Below are positions 24,395 to 33,178 of a DNA stretch of 64,000 nt, in pieces. Within the stretch, counting starts at the first letter, position 1, and every line of letters begins with the position of its first letter. The DNA is from Microbacterium gallinarum. GTDB lineage: Bacteria; Actinomycetota; Actinomycetes; Actinomycetales; Microbacteriaceae. Both the position numbers and the translations under genes were made by a program. The stretch covers positions 186,001 through 250,000 of the forward strand of contig NZ_JACSPM010000002.1 in the NCBI RefSeq assembly GCF_014837165.1, read 5' to 3'. The notes beneath the pieces were generated by a model. That model did not search any database, had not been told where the DNA came from, and was given only the letters and a program-made list of their open reading frames with translations.

Positions 24395-24425
24395 CGATAT
24401 ACCGGCGATAGTCAACGATATATCG
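24395..24425. promoter_or_regulatory. Candidate PadR operator (CGATATATCG palindrome plus related site)
   Basis: CGATATATCG at 24416-24425 is a perfect 10-bp palindrome, and CGATATACCG at 24396-24405 matches it at eight of ten positions, 20 bp apart. They lie 26-57 bp upstream of the padR start, and AT-rich sites are rare in this GC-rich region. Confidence 0.5.
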
Positions 24426-24754
24426 CCGAGCGGAAGGAAACCACCCCCGGCACCGGTTCGACGGACGCGCGAGGGGCGACGGTCAGGCTCAGGGGATCAG
24501 GCGTGCTAGTGTGAGACGCCCACTCGGGTCAAGCGTCGTTTTCCACTCTGCCTCACTGCGCAGCAGCAACAGCCTGACGCCCGGACCGACCCCGTCGTCC
24601 GATGGCCTCCCCGTCCGCGAGCATCCACCGCTCGCCTCACCACTTGCTCCCCACTTCGGTCGAGAGCGACCCACCACCCATACGTCCGCACCGAACACGT
24701 TGGCGCGGCACACCGGTCGCCTCTGGCGGCCCGCAGAATAGAAGGAAAGACACG
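24426..24754 (+). promoter_or_regulatory. Gene-free region: long 5' leader of the cold-shock gene
   Basis: No convincing gene is present in these 329 bp. TAGTGT at about 24505-24510 is a possible -10 element, leaving a leader near 240 nt. Long structured leaders are usual for cold-shock mRNAs, but I could not define one here. GAAGGAAAG at 24741-24749 is the ribosome site. Confidence 0.35.
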
Positions 24755-24958
24755 ATGGCCACTGGCACCGTGAAATGGTTCAACTCCGAAAAGGGCTTCG
24801 GCTTCATCGCTCCCGATGACGGCGGCGCCGACCTGTTCGCGCACTTCAGCGCGATCACCGGCGAGGGCTACAAGGAGCTCCGCGAAGACCAGAAGGTCGA
24901 GTTCGAGGCGGAGCGCGGCCCCAAGGGCATGCAGGCCGCCAACATCCGCCCGCTCTGA
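24755..24958 (+). CDS. Cold-shock protein (CspA family)
   Basis: The 67-residue protein [20 protein letters not shown] has RNP1 (KGFGFI) and RNP2 (DLFAHFS) and ends QAANIRPL. It is a single OB-fold RNA chaperone of normal length that melts mRNA structure at low temperature or in general stress. GAAGGAAAG lies 6 nt upstream. It is monocistronic, with a long leader and a hairpin after the stop. Confidence 0.97.
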   Translation: MATGTVKWFNSEKGFGFIAPDDGGADLFAHFSAITGEGYKELREDQKVEFEAERGPKGMQAANIRPL

Positions 24959-24963
24959 TCCCA

Positions 24964-25012
24964 CCGGTCCGCCGGGGCGCGTGACGCGTCCCGGCCGGCC
25001 AGGCGGACCCGG
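24964..25012 (+). terminator. Hairpin terminator after the cold-shock gene
   Basis: GGTCCGCC (24966-24973) pairs with GGCGGACC (25002-25009), and inside it a second stem (GGGGCGCGT with ACGCGTCCC) forms. The pair follows the csp stop directly. Confidence 0.6.
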
Positions 25013-25062
25013 ATCTACTTCGGGCTCGCCGAACGTCGCACGTGCGCGCCACACTGGAGCGC

Positions 25063-26142
25063 ATGAGCGACCCGCCCCACCCGTGGGTGCTGCACGTCGA
25101 CCTCGACCAGTTCATCGCTGCGGTCGAGGTGCTGCGGCGACCCGAACTCGCCGGCAAGCCGGTCATCGTCGGCGGCCGGGGCGATCCCACCGAGCGCGCC
25201 GTGGTCTCCACCGCGTCCTATGAGGCGCGAGAGTTCGGAGTGGGCTCCGGCATGCCGCTGCGCATCGCCGCTCGCAAAGTCCCCGACGCGATCATCCTGC
25301 CCGTCGACGCTCCCGCCTACACCGCTGCATCCGACGAGGTCATGGCCACCCTGCGCGCGCAACCCGGCGCCGTCGTGCAGGTGCTCGGCTGGGATGAAGC
25401 CTTCGTCGGCGTCACTACCGACGACCCCGAGGCGTACGCGCGTGACATCCAGCGCGCCGTGCTCGAGCGCACGTCACTGCACTGCAGCGTCGGCATCGGC
25501 GACACCCTCGTGCGCGCCAAGAACGCCACCGACTTCGGCAAGCCACGCGGAACGTTCCGCCTCACCGCCGACAACTGGCTCGAGGTGATGGGCCATCGCC
25601 CCACGATCGAGCTCTGGGGCGTCGGCAGGAAGATCTCCGCTCGGCTCGCGGCGCACGGCATCGCCACGGTCGACGACCTCGCACGCGCCGATGAAACCGT
25701 GCTCGCCGCGGAGTTCGGCCCCAAGATGGGGCCGTGGTACCGGCAGCTCGGACGCGGCGACGGCTCAGCCGTCGTCGACGACACGCCCTGGGTGGCGCGC
25801 GGTCATGGCCGTGAGGTCACCTTCCAGCAGGACATCGTCGAGCCCGGCGAGATCGGGAACGCCGCCCGCGAACTGGCGGCGCAGGTGCTCGAAGACGTCG
25901 TCGCGGAGGGCCGCCCCGTGGTGGGTGTGGGCCTGAAGGTGCGCTACGCGCCGTTTCTCACCAAGACGTTCGTGCACAAGGTCCCGACGACGTTCGACAG
26001 GGCCACCGTGGTGGCCGAGATCCTCCGGCTCGTCGAGCGCATCGAGCCCGGTCGCCCGCTGCGACTGCTCGGCGTGCGCGCCGAGATGGAGATGCCCGAC
26101 GAAGCGAGGAAGGGACACACCCCCACCCGCAGCGGATGGTGA
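25063..26142 (+). CDS. Y-family DNA polymerase IV-like protein
   Basis: The 359-residue protein has Y-family landmarks with altered residues. The first metal motif is HVDLDQFIAAVEVLRRPELA, where Gln-Phe replaces the common Ala-Phe or Ser-Phe, and the second is VLGWDEAFVGV in place of SIDEAYLD. The acidic metal ligands are kept. VVSTASYEAREFGVGSGMPL, CSVGIGDTLVRAKNATDFGK and IELWGVGRKISARLAAHGI (helix-hairpin-helix) follow. It may be a functional translesion polymerase or a DinB-related branch common in actinobacteria. No SOS box was seen upstream. Confidence 0.88.
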   Translation: MSDPPHPWVLHVDLDQFIAAVEVLRRPELAGKPVIVGGRGDPTERAVVSTASYEAREFGVGSGMPLRIAARKVPDAIILPVDAPAYTAASDEVMATLRAQPGAVVQVLGWDEAFVGVTTDDPEAYARDIQRAVLERTSLHCSVGIGDTLVRAKNATDFGKPRGTFRLTADNWLEVMGHRPTIELWGVGRKISARLAAHGIATVDDLARADETVLAAEFGPKMGPWYRQLGRGDGSAVVDDTPWVARGHGREVTFQQDIVEPGEIGNAARELAAQVLEDVVAEGRPVVGVGLKVRYAPFLTKTFVHKVPTTFDRATVVAEILRLVERIEPGRPLRLLGVRAEMEMPDEARKGHTPTRSGW

Positions 26143-26226
26143 GCGCCGCGCACCGCGGAGCACCGCCCTGCGGACGCAAGCTCGCACCGCCGGGCACCGT
26201 CCTGCCGGCGCAGCCGCGTCCGCGCG

Positions 26227-27828
26227 CTACTCGGCGCGGACGAGGGTGCGCTGCCAGCCCGACGACCCATCGGGAGCGATGGGGGCACGCTCCTCGACCT
26301 GCAGCTGCCCGGCGCGATCGACGGCACGGACCACGATGTCGTGGTTGCCGGGCGCGGCGTCCCACTCGAGGAACCACTGCACCCAGGTGTCGTCGTTGAC
26401 GGCGGACGACAGGGTCGCGGCCTGCCAGTCCCCGCCGTCGATCTTGACCTCGACGCGCTCGATGCCCACGGTCTGCGCCCAGGCGACACCCGCGAGCACC
26501 ACGGCGCCGGCGGCGACGGGCTGCCCGGTGCGCGGGGTGTCGAGGCGCGACGAGAACTTGATCGGCGCTCGGGCGCTGTAGCCGCGCGGCGTCCAGTACG
26601 CCTCGTCGGCGGCGAAGGTCGTGACCTTCAGCTCGGTCAGCCACTTCGTCGCCGACACATACCCGTAGAGCCCGGGCACCACCATGCGCACCGGAAAGCC
26701 GTGTTCGAGCGGCAGGGGCTCGCCGTTCATCCCGACCGCGAGGATCGCGTCACGCGCGTCGTCGGTCAGCGCCTCGAGCGGCGTGCTCGCCGTGAACCCG
26801 TCGACGCTGCGCGACAGCACCATGTCGGCCCCGGCGCGCGGAGCGGCCAGCGCCAGCACGTCCCGCACCGGCACCCCGAGCCATTTCGCCGTGCCGAGCA
26901 GGTCACCGCCGACCTCGTTCGAGACGCACGTGAGCGTGATCGAGTACTCGTCGAGGCCCATGGCGACGAGGTCGTCGAAGCTCAGCTCGACCGGCTCGTC
27001 CACGAGACCGCCGACCCGCAGGCGCCATGTCGCAGGATCGATCGCAGGAACCGTCAGCGCGGTGTCGACGCGGTAGAAGTCGTCGTTCGGCGTGTACAGC
27101 GGCGTCAGGCCGGGTATGTCGAACTCCGCGCCGTCGGGCACGGCCACCCTCGTCCGCGGCTCGGGCAGCCGCAGCGCCCGGCGCACTGCCGCGATCGAGG
27201 TGACGGCGACGTTCGCCGCGCGTGCCGCGATCCCGATGACCACCGCGCTGGCTCCGGCGACCCCCACGATCTGGAAGAAGCGCCGACGGTCGAGCTTCGG
27301 GGACCGGGCCGCCGCGGCCCCGCCGTCCGGTGGTGCGTCTTCGGCCGGGCCGCGCTGCCCGTGTGCCGCCGCGTCCGCCCAGCGACGCAGGCGTCGCACG
27401 GCGAGCACCAACACGGCAGCTCCCGCGCCCGCACCGAGCAGCGGCGGCAGCCAAGCCCAGGCGGAGGCCCCTTCGCGCGTGACGATGGCCGCGATCGACA
27501 GGGCGGCCGCGATCCCGAGCGCGACCACGCCGAGCGGCGGGCGGAGGAACTGCAGCACACCGGCGACAGCTGCGGCGATGACGACGGCGAGCCCCAGCCC
27601 GACGAGGAGCGCGATCTTGTCGTACGCGCCGAACGTCGAGATGGCGAGCTCCTTCAGCGGCTGCGGCACCACGTCGATCACGAATGAGCCGACCGCCAGG
27701 ATCGGGCTGCTCTCCCGTGCGACCACCAGCGCCGCGACCTCGGCGACGGCCAGGAACACGCCCGCGCTCACGACACCGGCGAGCGCGCTCAGCGCCATGA
27801 ATCCCGCGGCACGACCTCGGTCCGACAT
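26227..27828 (-). CDS. Molybdopterin-dependent oxidoreductase, sulfite oxidase type, membrane-anchored
   Basis: The 533-residue protein has about four transmembrane helices in its first 180 residues, then a twin-arginine-like RRRFFQIVGVAGASAVVI segment. The molybdopterin domain follows: RLRVGGLVDEPVELSFDDLV, ITLTCVSNEVGGDLLGTAKW (Cys is the molybdenum ligand) and HGFPVRMVVPGLYGY. The C-terminal dimerisation domain has VAWAQTVGIERVEVKIDGG. GGAGGAG lies upstream. Such proteins carry Mo cofactor outside the membrane and oxidise sulfite or reduce oxidised compounds. moaA and fdhD elsewhere in the window serve molybdoenzymes in general. Confidence 0.9.
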   Translation of the reverse strand: MSDRGRAAGFMALSALAGVVSAGVFLAVAEVAALVVARESSPILAVGSFVIDVVPQPLKELAISTFGAYDKIALLVGLGLAVVIAAAVAGVLQFLRPPLGVVALGIAAALSIAAIVTREGASAWAWLPPLLGAGAGAAVLVLAVRRLRRWADAAAHGQRGPAEDAPPDGGAAAARSPKLDRRRFFQIVGVAGASAVVIGIAARAANVAVTSIAAVRRALRLPEPRTRVAVPDGAEFDIPGLTPLYTPNDDFYRVDTALTVPAIDPATWRLRVGGLVDEPVELSFDDLVAMGLDEYSITLTCVSNEVGGDLLGTAKWLGVPVRDVLALAAPRAGADMVLSRSVDGFTASTPLEALTDDARDAILAVGMNGEPLPLEHGFPVRMVVPGLYGYVSATKWLTELKVTTFAADEAYWTPRGYSARAPIKFSSRLDTPRTGQPVAAGAVVLAGVAWAQTVGIERVEVKIDGGDWQAATLSSAVNDDTWVQWFLEWDAAPGNHDIVVRAVDRAGQLQVEERAPIAPDGSSGWQRTLVRAE

Positions 27829-27963
27829 GGCCACTCCTCCCCGGGAGATCCCCGACGTGCTTGTTCGGGGCGGCGACCCCGACGGATTGCGGCGGGCCTG
27901 CGACGGGGCCTGCGCGGTGCCTACACGGAACCGCGGGGCGCGGCATCCGCTCATCTGACTACG

Positions 27964-28386
27964 GTGGATGCCGTGACCTTCCCGCCGCCCGCCGTGCCGC
28001 TCTTCGTCTACGGCAGCCTGCGACCGGGGATGGCGCTGTGGGAGGCGATCCGCGCACACGTCATCCGATCGCGTCCGGCCACGCTGCGCGGGCGCCTGTT
28101 CTGGGATGCCGGCGGCGAATGGCCCGTGCTCGTGCTCGGCGACGACGGCGCCGGACTCGTGCGCGGCGAGCTGCTGTCGCTGCAGCCGGGCGACGAGGTC
28201 AATCGGGTGATCGTCGACGAGGAGCTGCTCTACGGGTACGACGCCCGCTGGCTGCCGGTCGCGACCGACGAGGGCGAGCTCGACGCGCTCGTGCTGGTGT
28301 GGAACCGCCCCGATGGACTCGGGCCGGAGATCGCGCACGGCGACTTCGTGCGTGCGACCGCCGAGCGGGCAGCAGCCCAGACCTGA
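27964..28386 (+). CDS. Gamma-glutamylcyclotransferase-like protein
   Basis: The 140-residue protein has the signature FVYGSLRPGM at about residue 14, a barrel with LRGRLFWDAGGEWPVLVLGD, and LVRGELLSLQPGDEVNRVIV. YGSL forms the substrate loop of the AIG2/GGCT fold. Most relatives have a catalytic Glu that here may be one of the DEELL residues; I did not confirm it. Substrates range from gamma-glutamyl amines to peptides. Confidence 0.85.
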   Translation: MDAVTFPPPAVPLFVYGSLRPGMALWEAIRAHVIRSRPATLRGRLFWDAGGEWPVLVLGDDGAGLVRGELLSLQPGDEVNRVIVDEELLYGYDARWLPVATDEGELDALVLVWNRPDGLGPEIAHGDFVRATAERAAAQT

Positions 28387-28392
28387 CGCCGC

Positions 28393-28887
28393 TCAGAGCA
28401 CGACGAGCTCGACCTCGCGCAGTGCGCCGGAATCGACCACGACCGTCATCATCGTGTGGTGCGGCTGGCGGCGACGATCGGTCGGCGAGCCCGGGTTGAG
28501 CAGTCGGAGACCGCCCGGCGTCGTCGTGTTCCACGGGATGTGGCTGTGCCCGAACACCAGCACGTCGGCGTCGGGGTGCGCGTCGTCCATGCGCGCTTCG
28601 CGACGCCGGGCATCGCCTGTCTCGTGCACGACCGCGAACCGCACGCCCTCGATGTCGCGGCGGGCGACCTCGGGCAGCCGCTCGCGCAGGTCGGGCCCGT
28701 CGTTGTTGCCGGAGACGCCGAGCACCTCGCCGTGCTGCTCCAGATCGTCGAGAACGGATGCCGCGACCCAGTCGCCGGCGTGGATGACGAGGTCGGCCGC
28801 ATCCGCCGCCCGCAGGAGCGCGTCGGGCAGCCCGCGCGCCCGGCCCGGGATGTGGGTGTCGGAGACGAGCAGGAGGCGCGTCGTCAC
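28393..28887 (-). CDS. Metallophosphoesterase (YfcE-like)
   Basis: From the GTG at 28887 the product has 164 residues. Motifs run in order: LLLVSDTHIPG (D-x-H), VIHAGDW (GD), GVSGNNDGP (GNxD), VVHETG and FGHSHIPW (GHSH), then LLNPGSPTDRR. This is the complete YfcE-type phosphodiesterase metal site. The start overlaps the stop of the upstream GyrI-like gene by 4 bp (GTGA), so translation is coupled. The natural substrate is unknown. Confidence 0.9.
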   Translation of the reverse strand: MTTRLLLVSDTHIPGRARGLPDALLRAADAADLVIHAGDWVAASVLDDLEQHGEVLGVSGNNDGPDLRERLPEVARRDIEGVRFAVVHETGDARRREARMDDAHPDADVLVFGHSHIPWNTTTPGGLRLLNPGSPTDRRRQPHHTMMTVVVDSGALREVELVVL

Positions 28888-29501
28888 GCGTCGCCGCCCG
28901 CCGCGTCGGTCACGGGCTGCCGCAGGATCGTGCGGAGCTTCGCCGGGTCGGTGCGACGGATGTCGCTCAGGTAGACCTCGTGGTGACGGCCTGTCATGCG
29001 CAGCCCCCGGGAGGGGATGACCTCGTCGTGCAGGCGCGCCAGCACCGGCCCCTCCTCGTCGAAGGGTCCGAGGTGGAGCGTCTGCACGCAGCGCCCCTCG
29101 TGGAGCGTCTCGAGCCGGAGCCGATCGAGCGCGGGGGCGTCGGATGCCGCCGCGACGGCGCGCTCGACGTGATCGGCGGGCGTCCAATCGGGAACGAGGA
29201 TCATCGCGGTCCAGTCCCAGCGGGACTTGTCGCGGTCGGTCGTGAACGTCGTCATGTCGTCGGACCACCACAGCGCCTCGAGCGGCATCACGACGTAGTC
29301 GCGGTCGAGCTCCTTCTTGCTCATGAACTTGAGCTTGTAGGCGACCGGGAAGAGCGTCGACACCGCATCGGCGTAGGCCTGCTCGTTCGGATCGCCGTGG
29401 CCGTCGATCATCAGGTAGCGCAGGGGCGGCACCTCGACGACGTCGAACACGCCCCGCCGGGCGGAGTAGGCGGCGAGCTCTCTCTTGAGGTCGGTCTTCA
29501 T
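28884..29501 (-). CDS. GyrI-like domain protein
   Basis: The 205-residue protein begins MKTDLKRELAAYSARRGVFD, then VVEVPPLRYLMIDGHGDPNE, YAVSTLFPVAYKLKF-like region, and ends LRMTGRHHEVYLSDIRRTDP. This is the bacterial GyrI/SOUL-like small-molecule-binding fold seen in many stand-alone proteins. Stress protection or ligand sensing is possible, but no DNA-binding part is present. It overlaps the following metallophosphoesterase by GTGA. Confidence 0.82.
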   Translation of the reverse strand: MKTDLKRELAAYSARRGVFDVVEVPPLRYLMIDGHGDPNEQAYADAVSTLFPVAYKLKFMSKKELDRDYVVMPLEALWWSDDMTTFTTDRDKSRWDWTAMILVPDWTPADHVERAVAAASDAPALDRLRLETLHEGRCVQTLHLGPFDEEGPVLARLHDEVIPSRGLRMTGRHHEVYLSDIRRTDPAKLRTILRQPVTDAAGGDA

Positions 29502-29535
29502 GGCGCGACCAGGCTAGCGGGCGGCACCGACGCGG

Positions 29536-30036
29536 TCACCAGCCCATCGACCCCGGCACGCCCTTGAACGGACCGGCGACCGTCGAGGTGATCCAGCCGC
29601 CGTAGAACCCACCCGGCTGCGGCTCGACGAGTTCGCCGTCGACCTCGCACGCGTCCATCGGCCGGGCGTACACCGCGACGCGATCGGCGAGCAGATCGAA
29701 GCCCGGCGACGGATCGGGGTAGTTCCAGGCAGCGCGCTGGGCGGCGGCATCCCCTCCCCGCACGTCGAAATAGCGCGCGCCGCCCTTGAACTCGCAGAAG
29801 GACCCGCCGTTCGTCGGCACGAGCGCACCCTCGGCGAACGCCGCGATCGGCAGGTAGTAGACGGGCGGGTGGCTGGTCTCGAGTACACGCACCACGTCAT
29901 CGGTGTCGACGATCACCTCGCCGCCCAGCCGGATCACCACGCGCGCGTCGACCTGCTCGACCCGAGGCGGCCGCGGGTAGTCCCACACGGACTCCTGGCC
30001 CGGCGCGACGGGGTCGGGAACGGGATGACGGGGCAT
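29536..30036 (-). CDS. DUF427 domain protein
   Basis: The 166-residue protein reads SVWDYPRPPRVEQVDARVVI, then TSHPPVYYLPIAAFAEGALV, GGSFCEFKGGARYFDVRGGD and YARPMDACEVDGELVEPQPG. These are the core DUF427 segments, including the SFCEFKG turn. The fold binds unknown ligands and has no assigned reaction. Single gene on the minus strand; its start is ~110 bp from the flavodoxin-like gene on the plus strand. Confidence 0.88.
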   Translation of the reverse strand: MPRHPVPDPVAPGQESVWDYPRPPRVEQVDARVVIRLGGEVIVDTDDVVRVLETSHPPVYYLPIAAFAEGALVPTNGGSFCEFKGGARYFDVRGGDAAAQRAAWNYPDPSPGFDLLADRVAVYARPMDACEVDGELVEPQPGGFYGGWITSTVAGPFKGVPGSMGW

Positions 30037-30146
30037 CGCCCCAGCGTAAGCGCGCTCGCGGGGGTAGGGGCCCGATCCCGGAACGTCAAGACCCTGACGC
30101 GGCCGCGACGGCCCCGTAGCCTGCCCGAATCGACGAAGGGACCATC

Positions 30147-30749
30147 ATGCTCCGTGCGCTCGCACTCAACTGCACACTCAAGCCCTCTCCCTCGGAGTCC
30201 AGCGGCGACCTCCTCGCCCAGCAGGTGCTCGACGCCCTGGAGCCGTACGGCGTCGAGGGCGAGATCGTCCGCGTCGTCGACTTCGACGTCAAGCCGGGGG
30301 TCGACGCCGACATGGGCGACGGCGACGAATGGCCCGGCATCCGTGAGAAGGTGATGGCGGCCGACATCCTGGTCTTCGCGACACCGACCTGGATGGGCCA
30401 CATGTCGAGCGTCGCGCAGCGGGTCCTCGAGCGCCTCGACGCGGAGCTGTCGGAGACGGATGACGAGGGCAGGCCCATCCTCGCGGGCAAGGTCGCGGTC
30501 GTGGCCGTCGTCGGCAACGAGGACGGCGCCCACGCCATCATCGCGGACGCCTACCAGGGCCTCGGCGACGTCGGCTTCAGCATCCCGTCACAGGGCGGCG
30601 TCTACTGGAACGGCGAGGCGATGCACACGACCGACTACAAGGACCTCCCCGAGACGCCCGAGAAAGTCGCGAGCACAACCCAGACGCTCGCGCGGCACGC
30701 CGCGCACGTCGCGAAGGTGCTCGCGGAGCAGCCCTACCCCGCGCCCTGA
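30147..30749 (+). CDS. Flavodoxin-fold NAD(P)H-dependent oxidoreductase
   Basis: The 200-residue protein starts LRALALNCTLKPSPSESSGD, a phosphate-binding loop for FMN, then ILVFATPTWMGHMSSVAQRV and VAVVAVVGNEDGAHAIIADA. This is the flavodoxin/NADPH-dependent FMN reductase fold. GAAGGGA precedes the ATG. It overlaps the 3' end of the convergent disulfide reductase-like gene by 16 bp. The partner is unknown; it may reduce quinones or flavins. Confidence 0.87.
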   Translation: MLRALALNCTLKPSPSESSGDLLAQQVLDALEPYGVEGEIVRVVDFDVKPGVDADMGDGDEWPGIREKVMAADILVFATPTWMGHMSSVAQRVLERLDAELSETDDEGRPILAGKVAVVAVVGNEDGAHAIIADAYQGLGDVGFSIPSQGGVYWNGEAMHTTDYKDLPETPEKVASTTQTLARHAAHVAKVLAEQPYPAP

Positions 30750-32170
30750 TCGTGGCGCCGGTACTCCTCGAGCCATCGGAGCCACACCTCGCTCACCGTC
30801 GGATACGAGGGGACCGCATGCCACAGGCGGTGCAGCGGGACCTCCCCCACGATCGCGATCGTGGCGGAGTGGAGCAGCTCTGCGACATCAGGGCCGACGA
30901 ACGTCGCGCCCACGAGAACCTGGCGCTCGGTGTCGATCACGGCGCGGGCCTGGCCGCGATAGTGGTCGGCGTGGGTGCTGGCGCCCGAGATCCACGACAG
31001 GTCGTAGTCGACGACCCGGATGCCGAGTCCGGCCTTCATCGCGGAGGCCTCGGTGTGCCCGACCGACGCCACTTCCGGGTCGGTGAAGGTCACCTGCGGA
31101 ACCGCGGCGTGGTCGGCGGTGGCCACGTGCGCTCCCCAGGGAGCGTCGTCGACGTCGTGCGCGAGGGCGCGGGCGGCGATCACATCGCCCGCGGCACGGC
31201 CCTGGTACTTGCCCTGGTGCGTGAGCAGGGCACGGTGGTTCACATCGCCGACACCGTAGAGCCAGTCGACGCCGCGCACGCGGAGCGTGTCGTCGACGTC
31301 GAGCCACTCGCCCGACGCGAGGCCGACCGTTTCGAGGCCGATGTCACCCGTCCGCGGCACCCGGCCGGTGGCGACGAGCAGCTCGGCCGCCCTCACTTCC
31401 GAGCCGTCCGACAGACTCAGCACCACGTCTCCGCCGTCGGTGCGGGCGACGCGGTCGACCTCGGCACCGGTGCGCACGTCGGCTCCGGCCTCGCGCAGCG
31501 CGGCCTCGACGGCCTCGCCGGCGAACGGCTCCATGCCGCCGAGCAGCCCGGAGCGGGCGATGACGGTGACATGCGTGCCGAACGACGTGAAGAGAGTCGC
31601 CATCTCGCTGCCCACCACGCCGCCGCCGAGGATCGCCAGCGACGGCGGGACGTCGCGGACGCCGGTCGCGTCACGGCTGGTCCAGGGGGCGGCGGCCACG
31701 AGTCCCGGGATGTCGGGGAGCAGCGCCGCCGAACCGGTCGAGACGACCACGGCATGCGTGGCGACGAGGTGGACAGTGGTGCCGTCGGGGGCTTCGACCG
31801 CCACGGCGCGCTCGCCCGTGAGGCGGCCATGCCCACGGACCAGCTCGATGCCGGCGCCCTGCAGCCACTCGACCTGCGACGTGTCGTTCCAGTCGTAGAC
31901 GATCGCGTCGCGGCGACGCAGCGCCGCGGCGACGTCGACGCCGCCTGTGACGGCCTGCTTCGCACCGTCGACGTCACGCGCGGCGCGGAGAGCCGCCCCG
32001 CTGCGCAGCAGGGTCTTCGACGGCATGCACGCCCAGTACGAGCATTCCCCGCCCACCAGCTCGCTCTCGACGACGACGACCGAGAGGCCGCCCTGCTTCG
32101 CCCGATCGGCGACGTTCTCGCCGACAGGTCCTGCACCGATGACGATGAGATCGAACTCCCGAGTGGTCAT
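30734..32170 (-). CDS. FAD-dependent pyridine nucleotide-disulfide oxidoreductase (dihydrolipoamide dehydrogenase-like)
   Basis: The 478-residue protein has FDLIVIGAGPVGENVADRAK for FAD, the redox disulfide GGECSYWACMPSK (C-x4-C), a second Rossmann motif SLAILGGGVVGSEMATLFTS for NAD(P), and the C-terminal HAVPSYPTVSEVWLRWLEEY with its His/Glu pair. This matches the mercuric/dihydrolipoyl reductase superfamily. No E2/E1 genes and no mer genes are near, so the true disulfide substrate is unknown. The C-terminus overlaps the flavodoxin-like gene. Confidence 0.9.
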   Translation of the reverse strand: MTTREFDLIVIGAGPVGENVADRAKQGGLSVVVVESELVGGECSYWACMPSKTLLRSGAALRAARDVDGAKQAVTGGVDVAAALRRRDAIVYDWNDTSQVEWLQGAGIELVRGHGRLTGERAVAVEAPDGTTVHLVATHAVVVSTGSAALLPDIPGLVAAAPWTSRDATGVRDVPPSLAILGGGVVGSEMATLFTSFGTHVTVIARSGLLGGMEPFAGEAVEAALREAGADVRTGAEVDRVARTDGGDVVLSLSDGSEVRAAELLVATGRVPRTGDIGLETVGLASGEWLDVDDTLRVRGVDWLYGVGDVNHRALLTHQGKYQGRAAGDVIAARALAHDVDDAPWGAHVATADHAAVPQVTFTDPEVASVGHTEASAMKAGLGIRVVDYDLSWISGASTHADHYRGQARAVIDTERQVLVGATFVGPDVAELLHSATIAIVGEVPLHRLWHAVPSYPTVSEVWLRWLEEYRRHDQGAG

Positions 32171-32353
32171 GGGCCCACGCTAGCGGCGCCCTGCGGCGAC
32201 CGGGCCGAGTCTGCGGAATGCGCGGGTCGCACCCCATCCGCTGCCCGCTCGGCACCGAACACACCCAAGGACAACGGCCGGGTCACGCTTCGCGGGTTCC
32301 GCCCTCGATGTCGCAGACCTGTGGTTGGCTGGGAAACCCGCGGAAAGGACAGC

Positions 32354-33178
32354 ATGGCGATCGAGTTCCGGTCCGTGTCGAAGCGGTTCGCCGACGGCAC
32401 TCTTGCGGTCGACGACTTCAGCCTCGTCATGCCCGCGCACAAGACGACCGTGCTGGTCGGATCCTCGGGATGCGGCAAGACCACGCTGCTGCGCATGATC
32501 AACCGCCTCGTCGAACCGACGAGCGGCGTGATCGCCATCGACGACGAGCCGATCTCGGGCCGCGACCCGGTGAAGCTGCGGCGCGGCATCGGCTACGTGC
32601 TGCAGAACGCGGGCCTCCTCCCCCACTTCACCGTGATCGACAACATCGCCACGGTGCCCGTGCTGAGCGGCGTCGCGCGCAAGACAGCGCACGAGCGGGC
32701 GCTCGAGCTGATGGATGTCGTCGGCCTCGACCGATCGCTGGCAGAGCGCTACCCCAGCCAGCTGTCGGGCGGGCAGCAGCAGCGCGTCGGGGTGGCCCGC
32801 GGGCTCGCGGTCGATCCGAACATCCTGCTGATGGACGAGCCCTTCGGCGCCGTCGACCCGATCGTGCGCAAAGAGCTGCAGACCGAGACGCTGCGGCTGC
32901 AGCGCGAGCTCGACAAGACGATCGTGTTCGTGACGCACGACGTCGACGAGGCGTTCCTGCTCGGCGATCAGGTCGTCATCCTCCAGGAGGGTGCCCACAT
33001 CGCCCAGGTCGGCACCCCTGACGAGATCATCGAGAACCCCGCGAGCGACTTCGTGGCCAGCTTCATCGGGGCGGAGAAGGGTGCCAGGGCGCTGCGCCGC
33101 AAGGAGACGCCGCGCGGTGCGGTCGTGGTCGACGAGTCCGGCCGCACGCAGGGGGTGCTGGTGGAGGACGCCTCGTGA
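32354..33178 (+). CDS. Osmoprotectant ABC transporter ATP-binding protein (ProV/OpuBA type)
   Basis: The 274-residue protein has Walker A GSSGCGKTT, Q-loop region GYVLQNAGLLPH, signature LSGGQQQRVG, Walker B ILLMDEPFGAVD and switch His VTHD. The VLQNAGLLPHFTVIDNI and EPFGAVDPIVR segments are typical of quaternary-amine (betaine/carnitine/choline) uptake ATPases. It lacks the C-terminal CBS pair present in some members. It leads a four-gene operon, with the next start overlapping its stop by GTGA. The leader holds an 8-bp inverted repeat (CGCGGGTT 32291-32298 with AACCCGCG 32335-32342) next to the ribosome site. Confidence 0.93.
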   Translation: MAIEFRSVSKRFADGTLAVDDFSLVMPAHKTTVLVGSSGCGKTTLLRMINRLVEPTSGVIAIDDEPISGRDPVKLRRGIGYVLQNAGLLPHFTVIDNIATVPVLSGVARKTAHERALELMDVVGLDRSLAERYPSQLSGGQQQRVGVARGLAVDPNILLMDEPFGAVDPIVRKELQTETLRLQRELDKTIVFVTHDVDEAFLLGDQVVILQEGAHIAQVGTPDEIIENPASDFVASFIGAEKGARALRRKETPRGAVVVDESGRTQGVLVEDAS

